Shown here: piece after piece, positions 9,368-18,473 of the stretch
How positions within the stretch are numbered: the first letter of the stretch is position 1
Layout of the letters: every line of letters starts with the position of its first letter
Assembly (NCBI GenBank): GCA_041688515.1
Contig: JBDNHZ010000185.1
Coordinates: 1 to 64,000, forward strand
DNA: 64,000 nucleotides
Origin: UBA6176 sp041688515
GTDB taxonomy: Bacteria; Verrucomicrobiota; Verrucomicrobiia; Limisphaerales; UBA9464
Direction: 5' to 3'
Program-made: the position numbers and the translations under genes
Notes under the pieces: model-generated
What the model saw: the letters and a program-made list of their open reading frames with translations, nothing else
What the model was told of the DNA's origin: nothing
The model's database searches: none

Positions 9368-9766
9368 ATGAAACCGACTGTATTTCTCGCCCTGCTGACC
9401 ACTGCTCTGGGTGCGCTGTCCCTCGCCGCTGCCGACGTCGACGTCAGCAAGCTCCCCCCCGCTTCCACCAAGACGGGCCTGACCTTCACCAAGGACATCC
9501 TGCCCATCTTCGAAAAGTCGTGCGTGAAATGCCACGGCACCGAGAAGCAGAAGGCCAAACTGCGCCTCGACACCCTCGATGCCACCCTCAAAGGAGGCGA
9601 GAACGGCGAGGCCGTGATCAAGGCGAGCAGCGCGAAGAGTCCCTTGGTCCACTCGATCGCCCGCCTCGACCCCGACGCCGCCATGCCCCCCGACGGCAAA
9701 GGCGAACCGCTCAGCAAGGAGCAGATCGGCATCATCCGCGCCTGGATCGATCAGGGCGCCAAGTAA
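9368..9766 (+). CDS. Secreted planctomycete-type cytochrome c domain protein
   Basis: A 132-residue protein with a clean Sec signal peptide (MKPTVFLALLTTALGALSLAAA). The mature domain has FTKDILPIFEKSCVKCHG, where CVKCH is the CxxCH covalent haem motif, then KLRLDTLDATLKGGENG and a C-terminal IGIIRAWIDQGAK helix. AAMPPDGKGEPL carries a candidate Met ligand. This is the PSCyt1-type domain abundant in Planctomycetota and Verrucomicrobiota, usually fused to PSD1 or other domains; here it stands alone. It is probably a periplasmic electron carrier. No cognate oxidoreductase lies nearby. Confidence 0.92.
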   Translation: MKPTVFLALLTTALGALSLAAADVDVSKLPPASTKTGLTFTKDILPIFEKSCVKCHGTEKQKAKLRLDTLDATLKGGENGEAVIKASSAKSPLVHSIARLDPDAAMPPDGKGEPLSKEQIGIIRAWIDQGAK

Positions 9767-9777
9767 GGCAGGAGATC

Positions 9778-9808
9778 GGACTGATCCGTCTGATCGACCG
9801 ATCAGTCC
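9778..9808. terminator. Inverted repeat between convergent genes
   Basis: Nine-base arms GGACTGATC and GATCAGTCC flank a 13-base loop, located between the convergent cytochrome and subtilisin stops. It could form a hairpin in either transcript. There is no T-run on either side, so it is at best a weak or factor-assisted bidirectional terminator. Confidence 0.45.
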
Positions 9809-9823
9809 CATCCATCGGATCGC

Positions 9824-12800
9824 CTACGGCTGCACCCGCACCCGGAACAGATAGGTTAACCGGGGGTCCAGGGCTGGCAGCGTCACGACCAGATCCTCGC
9901 CCTCCCCGCGGATTGGCAGGGAGAATGGCTTCCACTCGACCAGGTCGGTCGAGACCTCCAGCACGTACTCGCGTCCTTCAGTGGTGGGCCATTGCAATTC
10001 CACCAAGCGGTTTGGCAACTCGCGCGGAGGCGAGAGCACCAAGGCCGACAACCGGTTGGTCGGGTCGGTTCCCGCCATGAATTCCATTCGATCGCTGGCT
10101 CCGTCACCATCGGAGTCCCCGGTCGGAGGGGTGTTCAACAACCCGCCGAAATACCGGGTCTCCCAGGAGTCGGAGAGTCCATTGGTGTTGGCATCGGCAA
10201 AGGTGTAGAGGCCCCTCATGACCGTTGGGTTGGTCGAAGCGCCGATGCTGAAGGCCTGCGGGGCCGGGGCCTGATGAAAGCGGACCGGCGCCCAGGCGAT
10301 GGTGTAGGCCGCTGCCGGCAGATTGGTCCGCCAGACGGTTCCTTCGCCGACATACTGATTGGTCCCCGCGCTCACGACGAACCGGGCTTGGGCGAGATTG
10401 TTCGATACGACCAAGCCACTCTCCGCCACCGACACAAGTTCTACGCCGACGTCGTCGATCAGCCAACCCAGGCGGTCTCGGGCAGTAAAACTGAACATCT
10501 GGTAATTGAATCGGAACCGCACGACCTGCCCGAGGAAGGGCGTGAGATCGATGGATTCCTGAACCCATCCGTCGGTGGTCTCGTCCTGATTGGCGTACAA
10601 GGGCCGCCAACTGGCACCGTTATCCGCAGAAACAGCGACTTGCGCCGCCTCGATGGTCAGGTCGCCGAACTCGTCCTCCGTTCCATCGTCGGGCGTTGAA
10701 AAATCGAACTGATGCCAGAACGTCAATCGCGCCCGATTCCCCCCTACGAGACTCACGGCCGGTGAAATCAGGTCGGTGATGGCGAAGTCGACATCCGTCC
10801 CGCCGAGATTGGTCCCCCAGCAATTCTCGCCGCTGTGGGCTTCGACTCCATGACGATTGGTCGGAGTGCCGAAAGCCCAACCAGATGCCGAGAAGCCACC
10901 TCCCCCTCCCTCGTCCTCACCGTCGTCGACAAAGATCGATTCGTCGTTATGGACCGCCCAGCCCTCGTCCCCCGACTCCAGATCGTCGAGCCAGGGCGGG
11001 GTCACGGGCCGAAGGGTCCGAAATTGGAAGGACTTCCCCGCGTTATTGTCCGTCCCCACATTTCCAGCCGAGTCGCGGCTGGTAACGATAAAGTAGTAAT
11101 TTCGATCGGGCAGCAACCCGGTCAGCAGGACTTCATGGACCCCCCCGGACTCGGCGGAATAGGCCGAACGCGAAAGGAAGGTTTCGTCCCCCCCCCCTTC
11201 GCCGAACCGGACCAGGGCATCCGTTGCCTTGTCCGTCACCCAGGTCACCACCGCCTCGTTGTAGGCAGGGTCCACCCCCACCGCCGAGAGCCTGGGCGCC
11301 ACCGTGTCTACCCGAGCCGAGGTGACCACGGTCCGATCGGCAGTGTCGACGTAGCGAACCTCCAGAGTGTCCCCATGCCGCGCCGCCAACCGCGTCGGTG
11401 CGCCAGGAACGGGCGGAGGATCCCCCGCGGGACCGGCCGTCTGCGGCGGTTGCAGGACGAACCGGCCCCGGAAGATTCCACGCACCGGAGTCGCGAAGCA
11501 CTCCACGGTCACCGGCGTGGGCGCGGTGGTGCTGGCGAGGCTCACGCCCACGACATCGGACACCCCACGCTTGGCATCGGACACCTCGATTACGCCGGAG
11601 CCCGGAACGGTGTAGGCATCACTGCTCAACGCCAGGGTGGACAGACCCCGCAGGCCAGGCATCAGGAACTCCAGGGTGTTGCCGAGCACCGTCGTCCGGT
11701 TGTTGGGTGCCGCAGCCGACGCCGGCAACGCCTCCAGCGCAAACGAAAGGAACACCCCGCGCCCGGCGCTGTCGTCCCCGGTCCGAGGAAACCGAAGCCC
11801 TACAATCCGCCCGTCCTCCTGAAGGAAGATCGGGGCGGCGTTGGTGGAGACCTGGAGGTGATCGGGCCCATCTTCCCAAACAATCCCCAGCAGATCGATG
11901 AACAGGCCGCTGGGAAAATCGGTGTAGTCCAGGTCGATCCGGGAACCCGCCCCGACCGGATCCCCAGCAACCGAGATCACCCGGAGCGCCCCAAAATCCT
12001 CCTGAAACGAGGCTACCCTCAGGGTCTGGGTCGCGAACGCGGTCTGATTGAGTTCTTTCAACCGGGTCAGGAGATCAAATGACGCCACGAAGAGGGATCC
12101 ACCTGAGGCCACGTAGCCGGCCATGGAGGACAGGATGCCCGGCGGCGGTGCCTGCAATTCCTCCGGCCGCCAGAGCACCAATCGGTAGGGCTTCAATTGC
12201 TCCGCCGACGGTGCCGTCCCACGTTCGGTCGTGTCCCAGACCTCGTAGTCGACTCCGAGCGCGTTGAGGGCATCCGTCCACGTCTCCCGTCCTGGATAGG
12301 GCGTCTCCGCCAGCAACTCGATGAAGATTGCCTCCGGCGAATACACCAGCAACGCCGTGGCCGGCCGGGGTGCCACCACCCGGAAGAAGAATCCGCCATT
12401 GTCGTTGGTCGAAACGTTGCCCGCCCGATCCGTCACCACCACCGAGTAAAAGTAGGTGGTTCCGGCCTCCAACGACGGCAACGTCATCCGCGGTTGGGTC
12501 CGGTAGGCCAGATCCTCGACGACACGGGTCACCGCGTTGGTCGTCCCGAAGTAGACGCGTGACGACGCACCTTCACTTGCCAACCAACTCACGACCACGC
12601 TGCCGAATTGGGACACGGCAGTGACCCCGGTGACGACCGGCGGTTGGCTATCCACCCAGGCCACGGCATCTCGTAAGCCGGCCGGCTGCGCATCCGAGTA
12701 CACCGCCGTCAGGGCGTCCCCGTCCCGCACCTGCAACTGCCCGGAACCGACAGGCCCGCTCACGAGGAGGACTGCCCCCGTGAAGGTATTCGCCGCCGCC

Positions 12801-15079
12801 GCACGCTGCAGGGTCAGCGTGAGGGAATTCGTTGCAACCCCCGTCAAGATGCGAACGGTGGCCGTCGTCTCGCCGCGAAGCCCGTCGTCCAACAAGCGGA
12901 CCGTCGCCACCGACGGCACCCGATAGGCCGGCCGATCCCACGAAAGCACTCCCTCGCCCGGTGCGGGCAGTTGCCCGGAGACCACCACGGCAAAATCCTG
13001 GGTCGGCACTCCCGATCGACGCCGGATGTCCAGGACGACGTTGACCGCACGCACCCGCACGATCCATTCGCCCGCGGGCGGTGCCGCCAGATGCACGGCC
13101 TCGACGTTGTTGATCCGGTCTCCCTGGGGGGTGCCCGGGGTGGATTCCCCCTCCGCAAAGGCGTTGCCCCGATACACAAATCCCGACGGAGAGATGAGTT
13201 CTAGATCGAGATCGTTGACGAGGGCGGGGATCGCCGCGGGCAGGCCCGGGACATCGGTGTAAACCAAGGTCACCTTCAGGGGTTCACCATCCGCCACGAC
13301 GATCCGCTGCTCCCAGAAGTCGGCGGTCGCCAGTTCCCTCGACTGGTCGAACATCTCGAATCGCCGCTCCGAATCGATCAACGTTTCAAGGTTGATCCGG
13401 CCCCAGCCTTCGTCGTTGTTCGGCACCGGTTCCGTGTCCCCGACCACTTCACCCGGATCCTCCGGATCATCCGGGTCGGTGGGAACCAGCGCCGTCCCCA
13501 TGTCGTCTGCCGAATTGATTAAGGCCGCCTTGACCAGCGCTGGCGAAGGCGTCCCGCCACCGCGATTTTCACGGTACCACTGGATGAAGACCGCACAGGC
13601 ACCGCTGGCGTGCGGCCCCGCCTGGGAGGTCCCGCCCTGATACAGATAGTTGTCGTTGATGGGCGACCACGCGTTCTCTTCGCCCGCCGCCTGCGACTTC
13701 AACGAGGCAATCCACGTTCCAGGTGCCACCACGTCCGGCTTGATCCGTCCATCTTCACAGGGTCCCCGACTGGAGAAATCCGCCATGACCTCCTGGCCTT
13801 CTCCGTAGATGCCAAAGGTGTACCGGTTGTTCTGGCAGGCTCCGGTCGCGATCACGTTTTTGGCGACCGCGGGACTCCCGATGGTCCGGCCGCCAGGTCC
13901 CGAGTTGCCGGCACTGAATTCGAGCACGTATTGCTGGTCCCCCGGAGTCAATGCATCGGCGTCACGCACCAACGCATCAAATTCCGCCGCACTGAGGTCG
14001 TAGCGTCCCTGGGTGTCGTCCCCCCACGAATTGGAGCCAACCGCAGCTCCCGACCGGACGGCATCCCGGGTCAATGCTTCGAAACTGGGAGGCGGCCGGT
14101 AGTTGCCCTGCCCATCAAAGATCCGCTGGGCCACGATGTGCGCTCCGGGAGCCACACCCAGGCCGAACAGCGCCCCGTCCTCGTCCTTCTGACCGAGTGC
14201 CGCGTTCCCCGCGACGATTCCGGCACAATGCGTGCCGTGACTATGCTCGTCGCTCGCGTCCTCCAGACCGTCGTAGGCGAACAAGGCATCCACCCTCCCA
14301 TCAAGGTCAGGATGCATCAGGTCGATGAACCCGAGGTCCAAACCTGAATCCGCCACCGCCACCGTCACCCCGTCGCCGTCATAACCCAACTCATGGACCC
14401 TGGCCAGGCTGCCCGTTTCGAAGGTCTCACCTGCGACGATCTTGGTCGCGACCTCGTCCATCATCCGGATCCGCGGTGCGGGCTCGACCCAGACCACTTC
14501 CCCGGATCGCACCCACTCGATCAGATCCCGGGCTCCGACCTGCCCAGTGGCCACCGGGCCAAGGGACTGACTGGTCTGGATCCGGACGTCGGTCATGCGC
14601 ACCCGGGCCAGCGCCTCAGCGACTCCGCCACTCTCCGCACGCAACAGGGCCTTCACCGTCACCCGGCCACCCGGTTGTTTCCGAAGAGCCTTGATCACCC
14701 GCGAATCCACCTTGTGCCGCGCCTCCATCGGCCCGCTCCACCGCACAAACTCCAGATCTCTCAAAGCCCCCAACCGGGTCCCCTCCAACCGGGCCACGAA
14801 GGCGTCATCCGGCACGAAATGCAGCAACTTCACCCCCGCAGCCGCCAGTTCCACGCGCCACGCCTCCTCAAACCGCCCCTCGAACTGGATCAGGAAAAGT
14901 CCGTTGACCGGTGGATCTTCGGCCTGCGCCGGTCGGGCCGACCGACTCGAACGCGACGGAGTTTCGATCGCGCCATTGCAAAGTCGGATCTGCCGGAACT
15001 CCTCCGCTCCCAGCAATGGGAGAAGCGAAAGGGTCAGAATCAGACCTCCAACAAGGCATCGACGCAGGGGGTGGATCAC
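9824..15079 (-). CDS. Giant secreted subtilisin-like (S8) protease with repeat-rich C-terminus
   Basis: A 1751-residue exported protein. A signal peptide (to about residue 25, ending LLPLLGAEE) and a propeptide-like region precede the S8 domain at roughly 215-560. The catalytic triad is visible: Asp244 in AVADSGLD, His281 in HSHGTHCAG, and Ser485 in GGTSQAGPHASG, with oxyanion Asn392 in SAGNSG. Downstream are a P-domain or jelly-roll-like region, several Ig/fibronectin-type beta modules with repeated TYFYSVVVTDRAGN / NYYFIVTSRDSAGN sequences, and an immune-inhibitor-A-like module with Asp/Gly-rich calcium-type loops. A DANTNGLSDSWETRYFG segment with GDSDGDGASD resembles the calcium-binding tail typical of secreted verrucomicrobial proteins. 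A likely role is extracellular protein degradation. It is monocistronic, facing the 60-residue protein gene across an 84-base divergent gap. Confidence 0.93.
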   Translation of the reverse strand: MIHPLRRCLVGGLILTLSLLPLLGAEEFRQIRLCNGAIETPSRSSRSARPAQAEDPPVNGLFLIQFEGRFEEAWRVELAAAGVKLLHFVPDDAFVARLEGTRLGALRDLEFVRWSGPMEARHKVDSRVIKALRKQPGGRVTVKALLRAESGGVAEALARVRMTDVRIQTSQSLGPVATGQVGARDLIEWVRSGEVVWVEPAPRIRMMDEVATKIVAGETFETGSLARVHELGYDGDGVTVAVADSGLDLGFIDLMHPDLDGRVDALFAYDGLEDASDEHSHGTHCAGIVAGNAALGQKDEDGALFGLGVAPGAHIVAQRIFDGQGNYRPPPSFEALTRDAVRSGAAVGSNSWGDDTQGRYDLSAAEFDALVRDADALTPGDQQYVLEFSAGNSGPGGRTIGSPAVAKNVIATGACQNNRYTFGIYGEGQEVMADFSSRGPCEDGRIKPDVVAPGTWIASLKSQAAGEENAWSPINDNYLYQGGTSQAGPHASGACAVFIQWYRENRGGGTPSPALVKAALINSADDMGTALVPTDPDDPEDPGEVVGDTEPVPNNDEGWGRINLETLIDSERRFEMFDQSRELATADFWEQRIVVADGEPLKVTLVYTDVPGLPAAIPALVNDLDLELISPSGFVYRGNAFAEGESTPGTPQGDRINNVEAVHLAAPPAGEWIVRVRAVNVVLDIRRRSGVPTQDFAVVVSGQLPAPGEGVLSWDRPAYRVPSVATVRLLDDGLRGETTATVRILTGVATNSLTLTLQRAAAANTFTGAVLLVSGPVGSGQLQVRDGDALTAVYSDAQPAGLRDAVAWVDSQPPVVTGVTAVSQFGSVVVSWLASEGASSRVYFGTTNAVTRVVEDLAYRTQPRMTLPSLEAGTTYFYSVVVTDRAGNVSTNDNGGFFFRVVAPRPATALLVYSPEAIFIELLAETPYPGRETWTDALNALGVDYEVWDTTERGTAPSAEQLKPYRLVLWRPEELQAPPPGILSSMAGYVASGGSLFVASFDLLTRLKELNQTAFATQTLRVASFQEDFGALRVISVAGDPVGAGSRIDLDYTDFPSGLFIDLLGIVWEDGPDHLQVSTNAAPIFLQEDGRIVGLRFPRTGDDSAGRGVFLSFALEALPASAAAPNNRTTVLGNTLEFLMPGLRGLSTLALSSDAYTVPGSGVIEVSDAKRGVSDVVGVSLASTTAPTPVTVECFATPVRGIFRGRFVLQPPQTAGPAGDPPPVPGAPTRLAARHGDTLEVRYVDTADRTVVTSARVDTVAPRLSAVGVDPAYNEAVVTWVTDKATDALVRFGEGGGDETFLSRSAYSAESGGVHEVLLTGLLPDRNYYFIVTSRDSAGNVGTDNNAGKSFQFRTLRPVTPPWLDDLESGDEGWAVHNDESIFVDDGEDEGGGGGFSASGWAFGTPTNRHGVEAHSGENCWGTNLGGTDVDFAITDLISPAVSLVGGNRARLTFWHQFDFSTPDDGTEDEFGDLTIEAAQVAVSADNGASWRPLYANQDETTDGWVQESIDLTPFLGQVVRFRFNYQMFSFTARDRLGWLIDDVGVELVSVAESGLVVSNNLAQARFVVSAGTNQYVGEGTVWRTNLPAAAYTIAWAPVRFHQAPAPQAFSIGASTNPTVMRGLYTFADANTNGLSDSWETRYFGGLLNTPPTGDSDGDGASDRMEFMAGTDPTNRLSALVLSPPRELPNRLVELQWPTTEGREYVLEVSTDLVEWKPFSLPIRGEGEDLVVTLPALDPRLTYLFRVRVQP

Positions 15080-15163
15080 CCCGGCACCCTAGCCAGTCGC
15101 GTGCCGGACTCAAACCTGAACCCAGGACAGCAGTTGTCCCACCCCTGCTGCCAGGATGGGCGT

Positions 15164-15346
15164 ATGAAGAATGCGAATCGCAGCATCAACAAACCTCAAC
15201 TCGCCCTCACCCTGCCGGAGCCGGCCACGACCGCCGCGCGGCGTTCGCGCAAGCCTTGCAGCCGCGAACGTGCCGCGTGGTGGTTCCGTCAGATGCACCG
15301 GGTGATCGAGGAGGGCAACGAGTTCCAGGCGCCCGGAGTCTTTTGA
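15164..15346 (+). CDS. Small Arg-rich conserved-looking protein (60 aa)
   Basis: An ATG preceded by AGGATGGG seven bases upstream opens a 60-codon frame beginning MKNANRSINKPQLALTLPEP. Its end, RERAAWWFRQMHRVIEEG, is a compact amphipathic segment with paired Trp. Small proteins ending in a similar R-A-x-W-W-F-x-x-M helix occur in Verrucomicrobiota, though I cannot name a family. The basic centre (RRSRKPCSRER) could bind nucleic acid or a membrane. A longer frame extends upstream to 14393, but that is antisense to the subtilisin gene and is rejected. Confidence 0.6.
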   Translation: MKNANRSINKPQLALTLPEPATTAARRSRKPCSRERAAWWFRQMHRVIEEGNEFQAPGVF

Positions 15347-15400
15347 CCGGATGAATTGCGCTCTTTCCATCAGGACGGCCGAGGCGTTTGACTAGGGATC

Positions 15401-16582
15401 ATGCGTCTCACGCACGGCATTCATCTGGCCTACTGCACCAACATCCACCGGGGAGAATCCTGGCCCGAGACTTTCGCCGCCCTTGAGAAGCACACACTCG
15501 CGGTTCGCAAACGCGTCTGCCCGGATCAACCCTATGCCATCGGGCTCCGGCTCTCAGATGCCGCTTCACGCGAACTCGCCCAACCGGGAGTCCTGGCCGC
15601 CTTCAAACGGTGGCTGAAGCACCACCATTGCTACGTTTTTACGATCAATGGATTTCCATTCGGACGCTTCCACGGCACGCGGGTCAAAGAACAGGTGTAC
15701 TCGCCCGACTGGACCCAACCCGAGCGTCTCGCCTACACCCGCCGTCTCTTTGAGATCCTGGCCGAACTGCTCCCGGAGGATGACGCCGTGGAGGGATCCG
15801 TGAGCACCGTTCCGGTCTCGTTCAAGGGTTTCCGGTTGGATGACCGGGCCGAGCGCAGCGCGCGCGAGAACCTCTGGTCCTGCGTCGATTTTCTCGAACA
15901 ACTCGCTCGCCGTTCGGGACGCAAACTCCACCTGGGCCTCGAACCCGAACCCTGCTGCCACCTCGAGACCACCTACGAGACGGTCCGCTTCTTCGAACGT
16001 CTGCGCAGCGATCGACCTGGCGACCTCCGGTTGGATGCGCACCTGGGGGTGAATTACGACTGCTGCCACCTCGCCATCGAGTTCGAGACTCCCGCCGAGG
16101 CCCTCGGGCGCCTGCGTCGCGCGGGAATTCTCATTTCCAAGATTCACCTGAGCAACGCCCTGCGCGTGCATCCCACCCCGGAGACCCGCGAGGCCCTCCG
16201 CAGCTTCCTGGACACGGTTTACTTTCATCAGGTCATCGAACGACGTCCGGACGGCGAACTCATCCGCTACACCGACCTCGACGAAGCATTGACCACTTCG
16301 CTGGAGGGACCGCAGATGGACGTCGAGTGGCGAATCCACTTCCATATCCCATTGCATGCGTCCCCAGGCCGTGGGTTCGCCACCACCTCCGATCACGTGA
16401 CGGGCGTCCTCGACGAGATCCGGCGGCAACCCGCCCTCTGCCGCCATTTCGAGATGGAAACGTACACTTGGGAAGTCCTTCCCGCCGCCCTCAAACAGCA
16501 GTCCGTCGTCGATCAACTCGCCGCGGAGTACTCTTGGACGCTGGCCGAAATGGGCAAGCGCGGCATCGTTCCCCGCATCTGA
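15401..16582 (+). CDS. eboE: Metabolite traffic protein EboE-like (TIM-barrel)
   Basis: A 393-residue protein of the xylose-isomerase-like TIM-barrel superfamily. The opening HLAYCTNIHRGESWPETF, then VFTINGFPFGRFHG, VKEQVYSPDWTQPERLAYT and EGSVSTVPVSFKGF, are hallmark blocks of EboE. LGLEPEPCCHLETT and the late HFHIPLH provide candidate metal ligands (Glu and His). EboE is named from the ebo operon, reported to act in moving precursors to the periplasm or membrane for pigment and lipid products. The usual companions eboA, B, C, D and F are not adjacent here, so it is an orphan, although a UbiA prenyltransferase occurs 10 kb away. Biochemical activity is unknown. Confidence 0.85.
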   Translation: MRLTHGIHLAYCTNIHRGESWPETFAALEKHTLAVRKRVCPDQPYAIGLRLSDAASRELAQPGVLAAFKRWLKHHHCYVFTINGFPFGRFHGTRVKEQVYSPDWTQPERLAYTRRLFEILAELLPEDDAVEGSVSTVPVSFKGFRLDDRAERSARENLWSCVDFLEQLARRSGRKLHLGLEPEPCCHLETTYETVRFFERLRSDRPGDLRLDAHLGVNYDCCHLAIEFETPAEALGRLRRAGILISKIHLSNALRVHPTPETREALRSFLDTVYFHQVIERRPDGELIRYTDLDEALTTSLEGPQMDVEWRIHFHIPLHASPGRGFATTSDHVTGVLDEIRRQPALCRHFEMETYTWEVLPAALKQQSVVDQLAAEYSWTLAEMGKRGIVPRI

Positions 16583-16637
16583 AGGGCGGATCACCTTCCC
16601 CATTCCACCTTCCCTTGCCCGTCGCTAGTCTCCCCGT

Positions 16638-18413
16638 GTGGCCGACCGCATTCCCACCGGTGAACGCATGTATCGAGGCATCCCCGTTTCCTCGGGAGTC
16701 TCCCATGGCAAGGTAATCGTGCTCGGCGATGCCGCGCGGACGATCCTGCGCCGGGAGATCAGCCCGGAGGAGACGCCCCGGGAACTCCAGCGTCTTCAGG
16801 AAGCGGTAACCCAGACGCGACGCGACCTTCTCGAGATCCAGAGGCAGGTCACGGAGGCAATCAGTTCCCACGAAGCCTCCATTTTCGACGCCCACCTTCT
16901 GGTCCTCGAAGACGCCACCATGCTGGGCGAGGCCCACCAATTGATCCGCGACCACCATATCAATTGCGAGGCAGCCTATCATCAGGTGGCCGAGAAATTT
17001 GCCCGGGCCCTCGGTGAATTGGGTGACGAATACCTCCGGGAACGCGCCGCCGACATCCGAGACGTCTCCGGGCGGGTCCTCGACCATCTTCTTGGACGCG
17101 CCACCGAGCAGGATCTCAGGCACCTCCGTGAGCCCTGCATCATCGTCGCCCCCGATCTCGCCCCCAGCACCACGGCCGTGCTCGATCGGACTCTTGTCCT
17201 GGGCTTTGCCACGGACGCTGGCGGCACCACCAGCCACACGGCCATCATGGCCCGGAAGCTCGGGATCCCGGCGGTCGTGGGTCTCGGTGACATCACCTCC
17301 CGCGTCCGCACCGGTGAGTACGCGCTCATCGACGGCCACGGAGGAACGCTCAGCATCAATCCGACTGACCAGACCCTATTCGAGTACGGCCAACTCAAAC
17401 AACGTCGGGCCGCCCTCGATGACCGTCTGGCCGTGCTCCGCGAACAACCTGCGGTCACGCTGGATGGCCATGAGATCATCCTCGCCGCCAACATTGACCA
17501 AATCGAGGATTTCCCCGCACTGGTGCAATGCGGGGCGCATGGGGTCGGGCTGTTCCGGAGTGAGTTCCTCTTCCTGAATCGCCGGGATCTCCCCACGGAG
17601 GACGAACAATTCGAGGCATACCGCCGCGTCGCCGAAGCCTCCGCCCCCCATGGGGCGACCATCCGCACGCTGGATCTTGGCGGCGACAAGCTTCCAGCGG
17701 CTTGGGCCCGGAGCGGCGAGCAGAACCCCTTTCTGGGCTGGAGAGCGATCCGGATCTGCCTTGCCCTGCCGGAGGTGTTCCAGGCCCAGTTGCGCGCGAT
17801 CCTGCGTGCCTCTGCCCATGGAAAGGTGCGGATCATGTTCCCCATGATCTCCAGTCTCCCGGAACTCCGCGAAGCCAACGCCAGCCTGGAGCGATGCCGC
17901 GAAGACCTCCGCTCCGAGGGAATCCCCTTCGATGAACAGATCGAAGTCGGGATGATGATCGAAGTTCCCGGTGCCGCGCTGATTGCCGAGACGCTGGCGC
18001 GGGAAGTCTCCTTCTTTTCCATCGGCACCAATGATCTCACCGGCTACACGCTTGCCGTTGACCGACTGAACGAACGGGTCGCCGCCCTCTTCGCCCCGAC
18101 CCATCCGGGCGTCCTCCGACTCATTCAACTGACGGTCGCTGCCGCCCGGAAACATGGCCGCTGGGTCGGTGTTTGTGGCGAGGCTGCCGGGGATCCCGAT
18201 GTGATCCCCATTCTGCTCGGGCTCGGCATCGACGAACTCAGCGCCACACCGGCCGCCATCCCCTCGGTCAAATTCCTGCTCCGTCGACTCCGCCTTCCCG
18301 AAGTCACCGCCGCCGCAGAGGCCGCCCTGGCTGCCGAATCCGCCGAGGAGGCCTTGAAGATCTCGCAGGCCCTTGCCCGCAAGGCCGCCCCGGAACTCTT
18401 CCACTCAGCCTGA
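16638..18413 (+). CDS. ptsI: Phosphoenolpyruvate-protein phosphotransferase (PTS enzyme I)
   Basis: A 591-residue cytosolic enzyme, the usual EI length, that transfers phosphate from PEP to HPr. The N-terminal swivelling domain has GGTTSHTAIMAR with the phospho-acceptor His200. The C-terminal PEP-binding barrel has HGVGLFRSEFLFL, LDLGGDK, FPMISS, VGMMIEVPGA, FSIGTNDLTGYTLAVDR and the catalytic Cys in VGVCGEAAGDP. All key residues are intact. The GTG at 16638 gives a ten-residue extension before the typical MYRGIPVSSG start; the ATG at 16668 is an alternative. No HPr or EIIA gene lies in the window. PTS in this phylum is often regulatory and not used for transport; that is background knowledge only. 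Confidence 0.95.
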   Translation: MADRIPTGERMYRGIPVSSGVSHGKVIVLGDAARTILRREISPEETPRELQRLQEAVTQTRRDLLEIQRQVTEAISSHEASIFDAHLLVLEDATMLGEAHQLIRDHHINCEAAYHQVAEKFARALGELGDEYLRERAADIRDVSGRVLDHLLGRATEQDLRHLREPCIIVAPDLAPSTTAVLDRTLVLGFATDAGGTTSHTAIMARKLGIPAVVGLGDITSRVRTGEYALIDGHGGTLSINPTDQTLFEYGQLKQRRAALDDRLAVLREQPAVTLDGHEIILAANIDQIEDFPALVQCGAHGVGLFRSEFLFLNRRDLPTEDEQFEAYRRVAEASAPHGATIRTLDLGGDKLPAAWARSGEQNPFLGWRAIRICLALPEVFQAQLRAILRASAHGKVRIMFPMISSLPELREANASLERCREDLRSEGIPFDEQIEVGMMIEVPGAALIAETLAREVSFFSIGTNDLTGYTLAVDRLNERVAALFAPTHPGVLRLIQLTVAAARKHGRWVGVCGEAAGDPDVIPILLGLGIDELSATPAAIPSVKFLLRRLRLPEVTAAAEAALAAESAEEALKISQALARKAAPELFHSA

Positions 18414-18473
18414 GCCGGAGGCAAAACAAGCGCTTCCACGAATCCAAAACACCAGTACCGTTTCGCCGCTGAC

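Noticed and set aside
14393..15346. 317-codon plus-strand ORF reaching into the 60-aa gene
   Set aside because: The upstream 257 codons are antisense to the subtilisin signal and propeptide region; only the part after 15164 has a ribosome site and protein-like sequence.
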